The translations under genes were made by a program, and so were the position numbers. This document shows, piece by piece, positions 25,773-41,267 of a DNA stretch of 64,000 nt. This DNA is from Streptomyces sulfonofaciens (GTDB lineage Bacteria > Actinomycetota > Actinomycetes > Streptomycetales > Streptomycetaceae), in contig NZ_BNCD01000012.1 in NCBI RefSeq assembly GCF_014656295.1, forward strand, positions 124,001 through 188,000, read 5' to 3'. Under the pieces are notes generated by a model. It saw only the letters and a list, made by a program, of their open reading frames with translations, was not told the DNA's origin and ran no database searches. Numbering within the stretch: the first letter of the stretch is position 1; each line of letters opens with the position of its first letter.

Positions 25773-27533
25773 TCAGCGGCGGCCGGCGGCGGGCAGCGGC
25801 CTGAACCCCTCGGACGTCAGCGGCGCGTCGGGCTCGTTGCCGTCCAGGAGCACTCCGGAGCTGTCGCTGACGCGCAGTCCGGTGAGGTTCACTCCGCGGC
25901 CCTCGTAGGACGGGTCGGTGGTGTAGCGCCAGCGCAGCCGCAGGCCGTCGGACGCCTGGGGCAGCCGGGCGTGCACCCGCCACCAGGCACGGACCGACTG
26001 GCCGGAGAGCGTGGAGACCTCTCCGGACGGGGCGCCGGTGCCGCTCACCCGGAAGGTGAGGGGCTGCCAGGTGGCTCCGTCGTCGGTGCTGGCCTCCAGG
26101 GAGACCTCGTCCGTGGGCTCGGTGTTGACGAACGCGCTGAAGCCGATGTCGACGGGGCCCGCGGCGTGCAGCGGCCCCGTGGTCAGGGTGCTGGTGGTGG
26201 CGCCGCCCTGCCCGGAGTACCAGGACCGGCCGCCGCCCGGCGCCGCGACCGGCATCGCCTGGGCCAGGGCCTGCGCGATGCCCCGCCGGGCGGGGTTGGT
26301 CGAGGGGGTGTTGCGGGTCGGGTGGACGCGGTTGGTCAGCAGGATCACGAACGACCGGGAACTGGGGTCGATCACCAGGGAGGTCCCGGTGAAGCCGGTG
26401 TGGCCGAGCGTCCCCGGACCCGACAGGCCGCCCATGTACCAGATCTGGTCCAGCTCGAAGCCGAGGCCGTGGGAGTCGCCGGGGAAGTCCTGGTTGAAGT
26501 TCTCCTCCATCAGCGTCACGCCGTGCTCGCCGAGGATCCTGTGCCCCTTGTAGACACCGCCGTTGAGGATGGTCTGGGCGAGGACCGCGAGATCGTCGGC
26601 GGTGGAGAAGACCCCGGCGTGGCCCGCGACGCCGTCCAGCGCCCAGGCGTTCTCGTCGTGCACGGAGCCGCGCACCATGCCGCGCGGCGGGCTCGTCTCG
26701 TACTCGGTGGCGGCGATCCTCGGCAGCTTGGATGCGGGCGGGTTGTAACCGGTGTCCGCCATGTGCAGCGGCCCGGTGACGTCCTCGCGCACCAGGGTGT
26801 CCAGCGGCTTGCCGGTCACCTTCTCCAGGACCAACTGCATGGTGAGCATGTTCAGGTCGGAGTACAGGTAGGTGGTGCCGGGCGGGTTGATCGGCTTGGT
26901 GTCGAGGATGGCCTTCCTGCGGGAGGCGAGGTCCGGGTAGCCCTGCCACAGCGAGGGGACCGGGTCGGCGTCGAAGCCCGACGTGTGGGTGAGCAACTGC
27001 TTGATGGTGATGTCGCCCTTGCCGCCCACCGCGAACTCCGGCAGGTAGTGCGCCACCGGTGTGTCCAGGTCGATGCGGCCCGCCTCCAGTTGCTGCACGG
27101 CCACGATCGAGGTGAACAGCTTGGACAGCGAGGCGAGGTCGTAGATCGTGTCCGTGCGGGCTGGGACCCACTGGTCCTCGGGCAGCTCGGTGGTGGCGTC
27201 GGCGTACTTGACGGCGTAGCCGCCGGCGCTGCGCTCCACCACCTTGCCGTCGTGGACCATCAGGCTGGTGGCGCCCGGGAACAGGTAGGAGGCCCCGCTC
27301 GCCGGGTTCTCCCAGGTGGCGACCTGGTCCTCGAACGCCTTGATGGGGCCGGGATCGAGTCCCGCACTGCCGGGTGAGGCCGGGCGCAGCACGGTGCCGG
27401 CCGGCGCGAAGCCGGTGTAGGGCTGGTCGAACCGGCCGGAGCCGGGGACCGGGGCCGGCGCCGCCGAGGCGCTCGCCGGGAACGCGAGCGCGGCCACCAG
27501 GACCGTGACCGCGGTGTACGCAGGAATCCGCAT
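25773..27533 (-). CDS. Secreted beta-lactamase-fold serine hydrolase with C-terminal beta domain
   Basis: 586 residues. Signal peptide ~1-25 (ends ASASA). The class C/PBP4*-type domain has SxxK as SLSK in DLASLSKLFTSIVAVQQLE, a YSD triad element in TYLYSDLNMLTMQLV (usually YxN), and HTSGF and HTGFTG segments. It has the long N-terminal extension and GRSFVILLTNRVHPTR region of esterase/D-aminopeptidase-like members. From ~residue 440, a galactose-binding/'exo-sialidase-like' beta domain follows (VDIGFSAFVNTEPTDEVSLEAS). GAGG ribosome site. It lies ~300 bp behind a NagZ-type GH3 gene on the same strand, as is common for peptidoglycan-fragment recycling or scavenging genes (context inference). 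Confidence 0.85.
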   Translation of the reverse strand: MRIPAYTAVTVLVAALAFPASASAAPAPVPGSGRFDQPYTGFAPAGTVLRPASPGSAGLDPGPIKAFEDQVATWENPASGASYLFPGATSLMVHDGKVVERSAGGYAVKYADATTELPEDQWVPARTDTIYDLASLSKLFTSIVAVQQLEAGRIDLDTPVAHYLPEFAVGGKGDITIKQLLTHTSGFDADPVPSLWQGYPDLASRRKAILDTKPINPPGTTYLYSDLNMLTMQLVLEKVTGKPLDTLVREDVTGPLHMADTGYNPPASKLPRIAATEYETSPPRGMVRGSVHDENAWALDGVAGHAGVFSTADDLAVLAQTILNGGVYKGHRILGEHGVTLMEENFNQDFPGDSHGLGFELDQIWYMGGLSGPGTLGHTGFTGTSLVIDPSSRSFVILLTNRVHPTRNTPSTNPARRGIAQALAQAMPVAAPGGGRSWYSGQGGATTSTLTTGPLHAAGPVDIGFSAFVNTEPTDEVSLEASTDDGATWQPLTFRVSGTGAPSGEVSTLSGQSVRAWWRVHARLPQASDGLRLRWRYTTDPSYEGRGVNLTGLRVSDSSGVLLDGNEPDAPLTSEGFRPLPAAGRR

Positions 27534-27829
27534 AGGAACCTCGTTGGTGAGGAGATGGTGCGGGAGTACGGAGCCGTACTCCGCCGCCTGGACCGCTGGG
27601 TGGCGACCACGTCGTCGCGTTCCCGCGCCGCCGGCCGCGGCATGCTGCCGTGCGGGTCGGCCGGGCGGCGCGGGTCGCACCCGGGTACGTCGTGAAGAGG
27701 GGAGGGCAGGAACTGGCGGCCGGTCGGGGCGGGTGGCGGGGCCTCAGCGGGGTGGCCGCGCCGGTGGGCCGTCCGCGGCGGCCGGGCGGGCCCGGCCGGT
27801 GCGTCCGCGGCAGGGACACACGGGCGGTG

Positions 27830-28972
27830 TCACGCCAGGCCGTCCCGCAGGGCGGTGACACGCTGGACGGCCGCCTGGAACGCGGCCGCGTCGAGGGTGC
27901 CGTCCTGGAGGGCGGCGGCCAGCGCGGTGACGGCGCCCTCGCCCTGGGCGACATCGCGCGCCGAGCACAGCAGCAGGTCCATCCCGGCCCCGGCGGCCCG
28001 CACGGCGCGCTCGGGAGAGCCGCCGAAGTTCCTGAGCGCCCCCGCCTCCAGCGCGTCGGTGATCGTCACGCCCCTGAAGCCCAGCCGGCCGCGCAGCTCC
28101 TGCTGGACGACGGTGGGTGAGAGGCCCGCGGGCAGACGGGCGTCCAGCGCCGGGTAGACGGCCCAGGACAGCATGACCAGCTTGACGCCCGAGGAGATCG
28201 CCGAGGTGTACGGCCGCTCGTCGGTGTCCCGCAACTGGGACAGGGAGACGTTCAGGGTGACGGGGCCCTCGTCGGTGTTCTGGCTCGACGACGCCGCGCC
28301 GAGCCCCGGGAAGTGCTTGGCGGTGGCCGCCACACCGGTGCCCTGCTGGGCGGTGATGAAGTCCTTGCCGAGCGTGCCGACGACAGCGGGGTCCGAGCTG
28401 TAGGAGCGCTCGTACTGGTCGGCGAAGTCACCGGGCTTGCGGTACACGTCCAGCACCGGGGCGAGGTTGAGGTTCATGCCGACGCCCGCGAGGTTCTCGC
28501 CGGCGCCCGTGCCCGCGTCCCGCGCCGCGGACTCCGGGTCGGCCGAGGCGCCGACGTCCTTCTCGGAGAGCACGGGTGCGCCGGGCAGACGGCGTACCAG
28601 GCCGCCTTCCTGGTCGGTCATCAGCAGCAGGGGGGAGGACACGGGGCTCTGCCGGTGCGCCTCGTTCAGCCGGTCGACCACGCCGCTGATCTGGCTGAGA
28701 CCGGAGATGTTCTCCCCGAAGAAGATCACCCCGGCCACCCGGCCCGCGCTGATCGCGTCGAGCAGGCTCTGCGGCGGAGTGAGGCCGGGGTACGAGAAGA
28801 CGACGCGCTGGCCCGCCTGCTGAAGGGGTGTCAAGCCGGCGCGAGGCCGACGCAGGTGGGCGGGGCGGTCGGCCGCCGCGGCCGATCCGCTCCAGACGAG
28901 GCCGCCGGCCACGGCTGCCGTACCGGCGGCGAGTGCGCCGCGTCTGCTCAGGGGCTTTCTCGCTGTGCTCAT
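27830..28972 (-). CDS. Exported GH3 glycosidase, NagZ (beta-N-acetylhexosaminidase) type
   Basis: 380 residues. Tat-type signal (SRRGALAAGTAAVAGGLVW). The single GH3 (alpha/beta)8 domain carries MTDQEGGLVRRLPG, GMNLNLAPVLDV, the family signature TAKHFPGLGAASSSQNTDEGP (His/Asp dyad region) and the catalytic Asp in TITDALEAGAL. Such enzymes release GlcNAc from peptidoglycan or chitin fragments. The start is the ATG after GAGGAG. A GGAAACTTCC element lies about 90 bp upstream. Probably transcribed toward the serine hydrolase. Confidence 0.9.
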   Translation of the reverse strand: MSTARKPLSRRGALAAGTAAVAGGLVWSGSAAAADRPAHLRRPRAGLTPLQQAGQRVVFSYPGLTPPQSLLDAISAGRVAGVIFFGENISGLSQISGVVDRLNEAHRQSPVSSPLLLMTDQEGGLVRRLPGAPVLSEKDVGASADPESAARDAGTGAGENLAGVGMNLNLAPVLDVYRKPGDFADQYERSYSSDPAVVGTLGKDFITAQQGTGVAATAKHFPGLGAASSSQNTDEGPVTLNVSLSQLRDTDERPYTSAISSGVKLVMLSWAVYPALDARLPAGLSPTVVQQELRGRLGFRGVTITDALEAGALRNFGGSPERAVRAAGAGMDLLLCSARDVAQGEGAVTALAAALQDGTLDAAAFQAAVQRVTALRDGLA

Positions 28973-29058
28973 CTCTCTCCTCACGAACTTCCGTCCCACG
29001 TCTCGCCCGGAGCCAACACAGGAGCGCCCGCTCATCCGGGCGCGGCGTCCACGTTGAA

Positions 29059-29068
29059 GGAAACTTCC
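29059..29068. promoter_or_regulatory. GGAAACTTCC element upstream of GH3
   Basis: GGAA-N2-TTCC short palindrome in the AT-richer patch ~90 bp before the GH3 ATG; possible repressor site, no supporting second copy. Confidence 0.3.
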
Positions 29069-29310
29069 CCGATTGCACAAGGGAGAAGAAAATTATTTGC
29101 AGAGTCGTCACCATGACGGCCGACCCCCGAACGGCGGCACGCCACCCGGCGCCCCGAACCGGCGGGCCCGGTCCGCACCCCGGCGGCGGAGCGCTCCGCC
29201 CGTGGCGGGCCGGTCGTACGCGGCCGGTGCCGATCCGGTGGTGGCGGTCCGGGCGGTCCGGGTGGTCCGGGCGGTGCGCGGGTGCGCGGGTGCGCGGTGG
29301 GCGTCTGTGG

Positions 29311-29325
29311 GAGGAATCGATTTCA
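29311..29325. promoter_or_regulatory. Operator copy 1, GAGGAATCGATTTCA
   Basis: Itself near-palindromic around ATCGAT (GGAATCGATTTC, 10 of 12). Its exact reverse complement lies 140 bp downstream. Together with copy 2 it brackets the promoter, as for loop-forming LacI-type repressors. Confidence 0.6.
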
Positions 29326-29430
29326 GCCGGGCTCGGTGCCCGTCATGAGGATGTCCGTCTCTCGTGACGACTGAAAAGACCACAGAAGTCGACCACTCGC
29401 CGATGTGCCCGGTTCGCAGGACGGATCGCC

Positions 29431-29459
29431 TTGACGCGAACATGTAAGAATACTACGTT
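29431..29459 (+). promoter_or_regulatory. Sigma-70-like promoter facing the GH172 gene
   Basis: TTGACG (29431-29436), 17-bp spacer, TACGTT (29454-29459). Operator copy 2 begins 7 bp after the -10, at the expected transcription start, which is a repressor position. Confidence 0.55.
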
Positions 29460-29465
29460 CCGGAA

Positions 29466-29480
29466 TGAAATCGATTCCTC
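29466..29480. promoter_or_regulatory. Operator copy 2, TGAAATCGATTCCTC
   Basis: Exact reverse complement of copy 1 over all 15 bases, located at the predicted start site of the promoter. Binding here should block initiation. Confidence 0.6.
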
Positions 29481-29642
29481 GCCCCCGGGGGCCTGGCCCG
29501 AGCCACCGGAGAGCGCCGTGCACCCGCCCGCCCGGGTGCGGTTGCGGCGCACCCGCACCCGCGGGTTCCCGGCTGCCACGCCACGGGCGCGCAGGGGCAC
29601 GGGCCCTCGGTGACGCCGCCCCCGAACCAGGAAAGGCCGTCC

Positions 29643-33329
<3,687 letters not shown>

Positions 33330-33566
33330 CGGCGGGTTCGGGCGTCGGCCCGCCCCGCGCGGCCGGCGCAGACGCGGCGGACGCGGGTCGGCCGGCGCCG
33401 GGGCCGTGCCGCCCGCCGTGGGTTGTCCGCCCCCCCTGCGTGTCCACCCCGCCCGTCGGCCGGGGCTCTGATAGGAAGTCAGACGGCGGGACGCCGGACG
33501 CTGCCGCCACGCCCGGCCCGTGTGCACCGCCGTCCCCGCCGGGCTGACGAGGCGACGGGAGGGCCC

Positions 33567-34370
33567 ATGCCGGAGTACGTACCCGACTACCCGCAGATGA
33601 TCGTGCCGATCGGGCACGTCGAGCCCGTGCCGCGCCGGGTGCGCGGATTCCTCGCGGGCCAGCCGGTCTTCGACACCCGGCGGGCCTGGTACGTGTGGCT
33701 CTGGCCGGGCTACCCGCAGTACGCCGTTCCGCCGGAGGACATCGCCGAAGGCGCCCTCGCGGACGAGGGCCAGACGCTGTCGCTGGCGGCCGGACCCGCC
33801 CGGCGGCACACCCTGATGTTCGGCGAGGAGACCCGCCACGGCGCGGCCTGGGTGTGGGAGCAGGGCGCGCCGGAGGCGGTCGTGGGCCACACCGGCTTCC
33901 GCTGGGACGCCCTGGACGCCTGGTTCGAGGAGGACGAGCGGATCTTCGTCCACCCCCGGAACCCCTACACCCGTGTCGATGCGCTGCACTCCAGCACCAC
34001 CGTACGGGTCGAGCTGGACGGCGCCGTGCTCGCCGACGCACCGTACACGGTGATGGTCTTCGAGACCGGCCTCCCCACCCGCTACTACCTGCCCCGCGTC
34101 CACGTCGACTGGACCCGTCTGGCCCCCAGCGACACCGTCACCAGTTGCCCGTACAAGGGGACCACCAGCGGCTACTGGTCGGTCACCACCGACCGCGCGC
34201 GCTACACCGACCTCGCCTGGGTCTACGACTTCCCCACCCGCCAGCTCGCCCCGATCGCGACCATGGTGGCGTTCTTCAACGAACACGTCGACCTCTACGT
34301 CGACGACAAGCTGCAACCGCGTCCGGTCCCCATCGGCAAGCCGGCCGGCAAGGAGCGCCCCGCCACCTGA
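33567..34370 (+). CDS. DUF427-family protein (tandem DUF427 domains)
   Basis: 267 residues, two DUF427 units. First (~15-110): VRGFLAGQPVFDTRRAWYVWLWPGYPQYAVPPEDI. Second (~135-250): VRVELDGAVLADAPYTVMVFETGLPTRYYLPRVHVDWTRL, TVTSCPYKGTTSGYWSV and LAWVYDFPTRQLAPIATMVAFFNEHVDLYVDD, the most conserved portion of the family. DUF427 is cytoplasmic with no proven reaction. ATG after GGAGGG. Convergent with a SpoIIE phosphatase. Confidence 0.88.
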   Translation: MPEYVPDYPQMIVPIGHVEPVPRRVRGFLAGQPVFDTRRAWYVWLWPGYPQYAVPPEDIAEGALADEGQTLSLAAGPARRHTLMFGEETRHGAAWVWEQGAPEAVVGHTGFRWDALDAWFEEDERIFVHPRNPYTRVDALHSSTTVRVELDGAVLADAPYTVMVFETGLPTRYYLPRVHVDWTRLAPSDTVTSCPYKGTTSGYWSVTTDRARYTDLAWVYDFPTRQLAPIATMVAFFNEHVDLYVDDKLQPRPVPIGKPAGKERPAT

Positions 34371-34395
34371 GCGGTGCCGTGCGCCGCGCACCCGC

Positions 34396-34418
34396 GGCCG
34401 CCGCGCCGGGCGGCGGCC
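34396..34418. terminator. Hairpin between convergent DUF427 and SpoIIE genes
   Basis: GGCCGCC (34396-34402) pairs with GGCGGCC (34412-34418) over a 9-nt loop. Confidence 0.45.
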
Positions 34419-35645
34419 TCAGATGTCGGGCCCCAGCCACTCGCACAGCAGCACGGTGGCGTCGTCCTGGAGGTGCCCGTCGTGGTAGTCGATGAAGGCG
34501 TGCACGAAGCGGCGCACCGTCTCGGGGACGCTCAGGTCGTCGGCGTGGTGCCGGGTGAGGTACGCGATCAGGCGGTGCATACCGAACTCCCTGGCACCGG
34601 GCCGGCGGGCCTCGGTGATGCCGTCCGTGTACAGCGCGATCCGGTCGCCGGGTTCGAGCCCCACGTGGCAGACCGTCGTCTCCAGGCCCGGCAGGCCGGT
34701 GCCCAGCGGATAGGCCGGCCGGCACTGCAGCCTGACGCCCTCCGCGCCGCGCAGCAGCAGCACCGGATGGTGCCCGAAACTGGCCCAGCTCAGCATGCCG
34801 GAGCGGGTGTCCAGGGTCGCGAGGACCGCGGTGGCGAAGCGGACCCCGTCGAACTGGGTGTTGAGCTCGCGCTCGATGGCGTACCCGGCCTCGGCGATGC
34901 CCGCGCCGCGGTGCCGGGCGCTGCGCGCGGCGGCGAGCGCGAGGGCGGCCACCTGGCCCGCGGCGGTGTCGTGGCCCATGGCGTCGAAGATCGACAGATG
35001 GATCAGGGGGCCGTCCAGCGAGTAGTCGTAGGCGTCACCGCTGATCTGGTACGAGGGCTCCAGGGTCGCGGTGAGGGCCACCCGGGAGTCCTGGTAGGTA
35101 CGCGGCGGAAGCAGATGCCACAGCGCCTCCGCGGCCACGTTCATCGACCGGGTGCGGTTCAGGCGCGCGTAGGTGTCGCTGTGCCCGCGTTTGCTGACGA
35201 TGGCCATGGCCACCAGTGGGGCGAGCAGCCGTGCGTCCTCGGCGACCCCGTCACCCGGTTCCGTGCTGATGACGAGCATCAGCCCCACCCGTTCCAGACC
35301 GATGGAGAGCGGCACCCAGTACGGGAAGCCGGTCGACGACGGAGCGTGGTCGGCGATCACCTCACCGTACTGGTAGGCCCGGCCGGGCAGGGTGCCGCCG
35401 ATCGGCACGGTGTGCTGCGCCGGCACGGCGGTGCCGCGACCCGGCAGCAGGTGCAGCGCGCGCCGCTCCACATCGCCGATGTAGAGCCGTACCTCCGCGA
35501 AGCCCGCGCTCCTGCCCTGTTCGCTCACCGCGTCCGTGAGATCGTCCAGCGCCGTGTTGCCGATGACGTCCAGCAGGCCCGCCAGCATTCTCCGGGTGCC
35601 GCTGTCCCGATCCCTCACCACAGCCCATTCCAGACGCCTGCACAT
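34419..35645 (-). CDS. GAF-SpoIIE (PP2C-type) protein phosphatase
   Basis: 408 residues. An N-terminal GAF-like domain (~20-160; FAEVRLYIGDVERRALHLLPG, YQYGEVIADHAP) is followed by a SpoIIE/PP2C domain with SGDAYDY (metal Asp), a DAMGHD variant of the usual DGMGHG, SFGHHPVLLLR, LYTDGITEAR and DDATVLL. Such enzymes usually dephosphorylate anti-sigma-factor antagonists in Streptomyces. CTGGAG touches the first ATG (35654) but is nine bases from the second, so I place the start at 35645. The usual partner kinase or antagonist is not encoded nearby. Confidence 0.87.
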   Translation of the reverse strand: MCRRLEWAVVRDRDSGTRRMLAGLLDVIGNTALDDLTDAVSEQGRSAGFAEVRLYIGDVERRALHLLPGRGTAVPAQHTVPIGGTLPGRAYQYGEVIADHAPSSTGFPYWVPLSIGLERVGLMLVISTEPGDGVAEDARLLAPLVAMAIVSKRGHSDTYARLNRTRSMNVAAEALWHLLPPRTYQDSRVALTATLEPSYQISGDAYDYSLDGPLIHLSIFDAMGHDTAAGQVAALALAAARSARHRGAGIAEAGYAIERELNTQFDGVRFATAVLATLDTRSGMLSWASFGHHPVLLLRGAEGVRLQCRPAYPLGTGLPGLETTVCHVGLEPGDRIALYTDGITEARRPGAREFGMHRLIAYLTRHHADDLSVPETVRRFVHAFIDYHDGHLQDDATVLLCEWLGPDI

Positions 35646-35825
35646 GAATCGCATCTCCAGTGTGCACCGGGTGCGGGGCGAACGAAGAGCGCACGGGCGG
35701 GGCGGCGGCCGCGACCGGCCGTCCCCGGTGGCCCCGCCACCTACGAACGCCCTTCGTACCCGGGGTCCACCAGGGCCTTGGCGGGGTCGGCGGGCGTCGG
35801 CCGGGGCGGGGCCGCCCCGGGCGCG

Positions 35826-38216
35826 TCAGAGCAACCGCCACAGGTGGTCGGCGGTGCCGTTGTCGTCGAACTGCACCACCTGGGCGCTGTTCGCGGTGGA
35901 CATCCCGTCGACGCCGAGTACCTTGCCGCTGTGCCCGTTGCGGATGCGGTACCAGCCGTCCGCGTCCGCCAGCAGCTCCCAGAGGTGGTCGGCGGTGCCG
36001 TTGTCCTCGAACTGCACGATCTGGGCGCTGTTCGCGGTGGACATCCCGTCGACGCCGAGCACCTTGCCGCTCTGGCCGTTGCGGATGGCGTACCGGCCCG
36101 CGCCGCGGTCGAGGAGCTGCCACGCGTGATCGCCGGTGGGCGTGTCGTCGAACTGCACCACGCGGGCGCTGTCGGCCGTCGACATGCCGTCCACGGCGAG
36201 CACCTTGCCGCTGTTCCTGTTGAGGATCCGCCTGAAGGGCGGCTCGGGGGTCCACGGGTCGGCGTCCGGTGCGGTGGTGGGGAAGGCCGTGATCCGCAGC
36301 CGGGCGGCGCCCATGGGAATGAGGGTGACCTCCTCGACCGCGGCGGTGCTCCGTGCGGGGCTCTGCTGGAGCGGGGCCACCACGTGCTCGTCGTCGGCGA
36401 CCCACTCGGGCAGCCGGCGGGCCTCGGCGGTGATGTGGACCGGGGTGCCCTCGTGGGTGAAGGGGTTCTCGGCGAGGGGGCCTGCGGCACGGGAGAAGGT
36501 GAGGGCGCCGCCGCGGGTGAGGCCGTAGTTCCACGGGGTGGTGGCGTGCACCTCGTACTCGGGGAAGTCGTCGTCACCGGCGTATTGGACGTACCGTTCG
36601 CTGATCCGCAGGGAGTACGCCAGCGGGCCGTGCTCGACGCCGACCGCGCCGTGGCCGCCGGACCAGGTGCGCAGTGCGGTGCGCTGGGCCAGCCGCAGGG
36701 TGACCGTGTCGCCGTCGGCCCAGGTGCGGTCGATCCTGGTGAAGGCCGGTCCCTCCGGCGCGGCCACCGGGCGGCCGTTCACCGCGACCTGGGGCGCGCG
36801 GCACCAGCCCGGGATGCGCAGGTGCAGCGGGAAGGCGACCGGGGCCGCGGTGGCGAGGGTGAGGGTGACCGTCTCGCCGAACGGGTAGTCGGTGTCCTCG
36901 GTCACGGTCACCCGCGCCCCGCCGGCGACCTGCGCCGTCACCGTGCTCGCCGCGTACATCGACGCCACCAGGCCGCCGTCCCGCGTGCCGAGCCACAGCT
37001 CCTCGCCGAAGTAGGGCCAGCCCATCCCGTAGTTGTGCGGGCAGCACCGGTACCGGTCGACACCGGGCTGGTAGGACTGCATGGCGAAGCCGTTCTGGAA
37101 CTGCCCCTGGGTCTTGACCGCGTCGTCGAGGTCCACGCAGTTGGCGCTGGTGATGTAGTGCGTGCTCCTGCCCTCGGGGTCGAGGGCGGCCGGCAGCATG
37201 TTGAACGCCAGCTCCTCGCAGCGGTCCGCCCACACCGCGTCGCCGGTGATCCTGGTGAGCAGCTCGTGGCTGGCCATGAACTCCACGATCCCGCAGGTCT
37301 CGAAGCCCTGGCGGGGATCGCCGAAGCCGGGCCGGAGGTTCTCGTCCCCGGCGAAGCCGCCGCCCGGGAACTGCCCGAAGGCGTTGCGCACGTCGTCGTA
37401 CGCGCGGTAGGTGGCCCGCGTCAGCTCGACCGAGCCCGTGCGCAGCGCGTACTGGGCGGGCTCGCGGAAGCCCTGCGCGATGTTGACGTTGTGCGGGGTG
37501 GGCAGGGCGCCCGTCCAGTCGGCGCCGTGGGTGTGCATGGTGTCGGCGAGGTCGAGCAGGAAGGCGTCCCCGGTGCGCTCGTACAGCCACAGGGCGATGT
37601 CCAGGCCGTCGCCCCACCGGTAGGAGACCCAACCGCTGTCGAACGCGCCCGGGCCCTGGGCGTTCATGTACCGTAGGAAGCGGGTCATCAGCCGGATCAC
37701 GCGCTCGTCACCGGAGTGCTCCTGATGGGTGCGCAGCGCCATCAGCAGGGGCAGGAACGGCCAGAAGTCCGGCCCACCGTTCAGATGGGTGCGCAGTGCG
37801 GCGGGCCCGAAGAAGCCGTCGGGCTGCTGGGTGGCGAGTACCGCGTCGATCCAGCCGTGTGCGGTGGCCAGCGCGTCCCGGTCGCCGGTGGCGATGGCCA
37901 GCGGCACGTAGCCGCGCAGCCAGTACGGCACCTCCTCCCAGCCGTCCCGCTCCGGGTGCACCCATCCGGTGCTGTCGAAGTCGAGGAAGTGGGACCGCCC
38001 CGGATAACGCCCGCACAGGCCCCGAAGCTGCAGCGCGAGCTGGTGGGCGAGCCAGCCGCGCGGGGTGACGCTGCCGGGCGGCAGGCGGGTGAACGCGGTC
38101 GGCACGGGGGCGCCGGCCTCGCCCCGGTCCCCGGCCGCGGCCCCGGTGCCGGGGGTGAGCACGGCGCCGGCGGTCAGGGCGCCGGAGGCCAGCAGGCTGC
38201 GTCTGGTGAGAGCCAT
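35826..38216 (-). CDS. Tat-exported GH127 (beta-L-arabinofuranosidase family) with three ricin-like repeats
   Basis: 796 residues. Tat signal TRRSLLASGALTAGAVL. GH127 (alpha/alpha)6 domain to ~620. The catalytic/zinc set of the family is present: Glu306 and Cys308 (FETCGIVEFM) and the Cys391-Cys392 pair (YRCCPHNYGMGWPYFGEELW), where one Cys is the nucleophile in the Bifidobacterium enzyme HypBA1. An Ig-like beta domain is followed by three repeats like KVLGVDGMSTANSA, each ~45 residues, resembling ricin-type trefoil units. Predicted to release beta-L-arabinofuranose, as from arabinogalactan or hydroxyproline glycans. AGGAAGG ribosome site. Follows GH2 on the same strand with terminators between. 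Confidence 0.88.
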   Translation of the reverse strand: MALTRRSLLASGALTAGAVLTPGTGAAAGDRGEAGAPVPTAFTRLPPGSVTPRGWLAHQLALQLRGLCGRYPGRSHFLDFDSTGWVHPERDGWEEVPYWLRGYVPLAIATGDRDALATAHGWIDAVLATQQPDGFFGPAALRTHLNGGPDFWPFLPLLMALRTHQEHSGDERVIRLMTRFLRYMNAQGPGAFDSGWVSYRWGDGLDIALWLYERTGDAFLLDLADTMHTHGADWTGALPTPHNVNIAQGFREPAQYALRTGSVELTRATYRAYDDVRNAFGQFPGGGFAGDENLRPGFGDPRQGFETCGIVEFMASHELLTRITGDAVWADRCEELAFNMLPAALDPEGRSTHYITSANCVDLDDAVKTQGQFQNGFAMQSYQPGVDRYRCCPHNYGMGWPYFGEELWLGTRDGGLVASMYAASTVTAQVAGGARVTVTEDTDYPFGETVTLTLATAAPVAFPLHLRIPGWCRAPQVAVNGRPVAAPEGPAFTRIDRTWADGDTVTLRLAQRTALRTWSGGHGAVGVEHGPLAYSLRISERYVQYAGDDDFPEYEVHATTPWNYGLTRGGALTFSRAAGPLAENPFTHEGTPVHITAEARRLPEWVADDEHVVAPLQQSPARSTAAVEEVTLIPMGAARLRITAFPTTAPDADPWTPEPPFRRILNRNSGKVLAVDGMSTADSARVVQFDDTPTGDHAWQLLDRGAGRYAIRNGQSGKVLGVDGMSTANSAQIVQFEDNGTADHLWELLADADGWYRIRNGHSGKVLGVDGMSTANSAQVVQFDDNGTADHLWRLL
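35829..36230 (-). repeat. Three tandem units encoding ricin-type repeats
   Basis: Units share long identical runs, for example the codons for LGVDGMSTANSAQ; period ~135 bp. Copies 2 and 3 are nearly identical, so duplication is recent. Confidence 0.75.
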
Positions 38217-38325
38217 GGCGAGTGCCTTCCTGTCGGGGGTGAGAGGGAGCTCGCGGTGTGCGGGGGCCGCCGGACGCACAGGAGCGCGGGGGCGGCGGCG
38301 AGACGCGGCTGCGCCGCATCGCCGC

Positions 38326-38355
38326 GCGCGTCCCCACCGGCCGGTGGGGACGCGC
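38326..38355. terminator. Perfect 30-bp palindrome downstream of GH2
   Basis: GCGCGTCCCCACCGG followed directly by its reverse complement. As RNA it forms a 13-bp stem with a tetraloop. It lies ~130 bp after the GH2 stop and ~110 bp before the GH127 start, and could also be an attenuator. Confidence 0.55.
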
Positions 38356-38426
38356 ACAGCCCGCACGGGCCGCACGCCGGCCGCGCAGGGCGGGACCGGG
38401 CCCGCGGGGCCCTGGCTGCCCGCCGA

Positions 38427-38449
38427 ACCGGCGCGCCCGGCGCGCCGGT
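38427..38449 (-). terminator. Hairpin immediately after GH2
   Basis: ACCGGCGCGCC and its reverse complement around one base, 33 bp past the GH2 stop. Confidence 0.6.
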
Positions 38450-38481
38450 CCCGCGCCGCGTCCGGGCGCGGGACCGGCTCG

Positions 38482-41124
<2,643 letters not shown>

Positions 41125-41176
41125 GGTACCTCCGCAACGGAGAAGCGGGTGCTGGCTCTGCCCTTTGCCACACCAT

Positions 41177-41198
41177 CTTGTATATCGTTGTAAACAAG
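41177..41198. promoter_or_regulatory. LacI-type operator in the GH2/LacI divergent promoter
   Basis: Arms CTTGT-N-TA and TA-N-ACAAG (41177-41184 and 41191-41198) around TCGTTG, in a notably AT-rich patch. Halfway between the two starts; the natural target of the adjacent LacI protein. Confidence 0.65.
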
Positions 41199-41267
41199 GG
41201 CCGTTGGCATGACAGCACGCCTCCTGCACGCTGTCCAGATGCACGACACGTCGCCGGAGGACAGCAG

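Larger units (their letters stand above)
28973..29642. other. 670-bp divergent regulatory region between GH3 and GH172 units
   Basis: Contains the GGAAACTTCC element near the GH3 start, GC-rich short repeats (~29240-29300, CGGTCCGGG-like), a pair of mirror-image operators and a good sigma-70-type promoter facing right. Confidence 0.6.
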
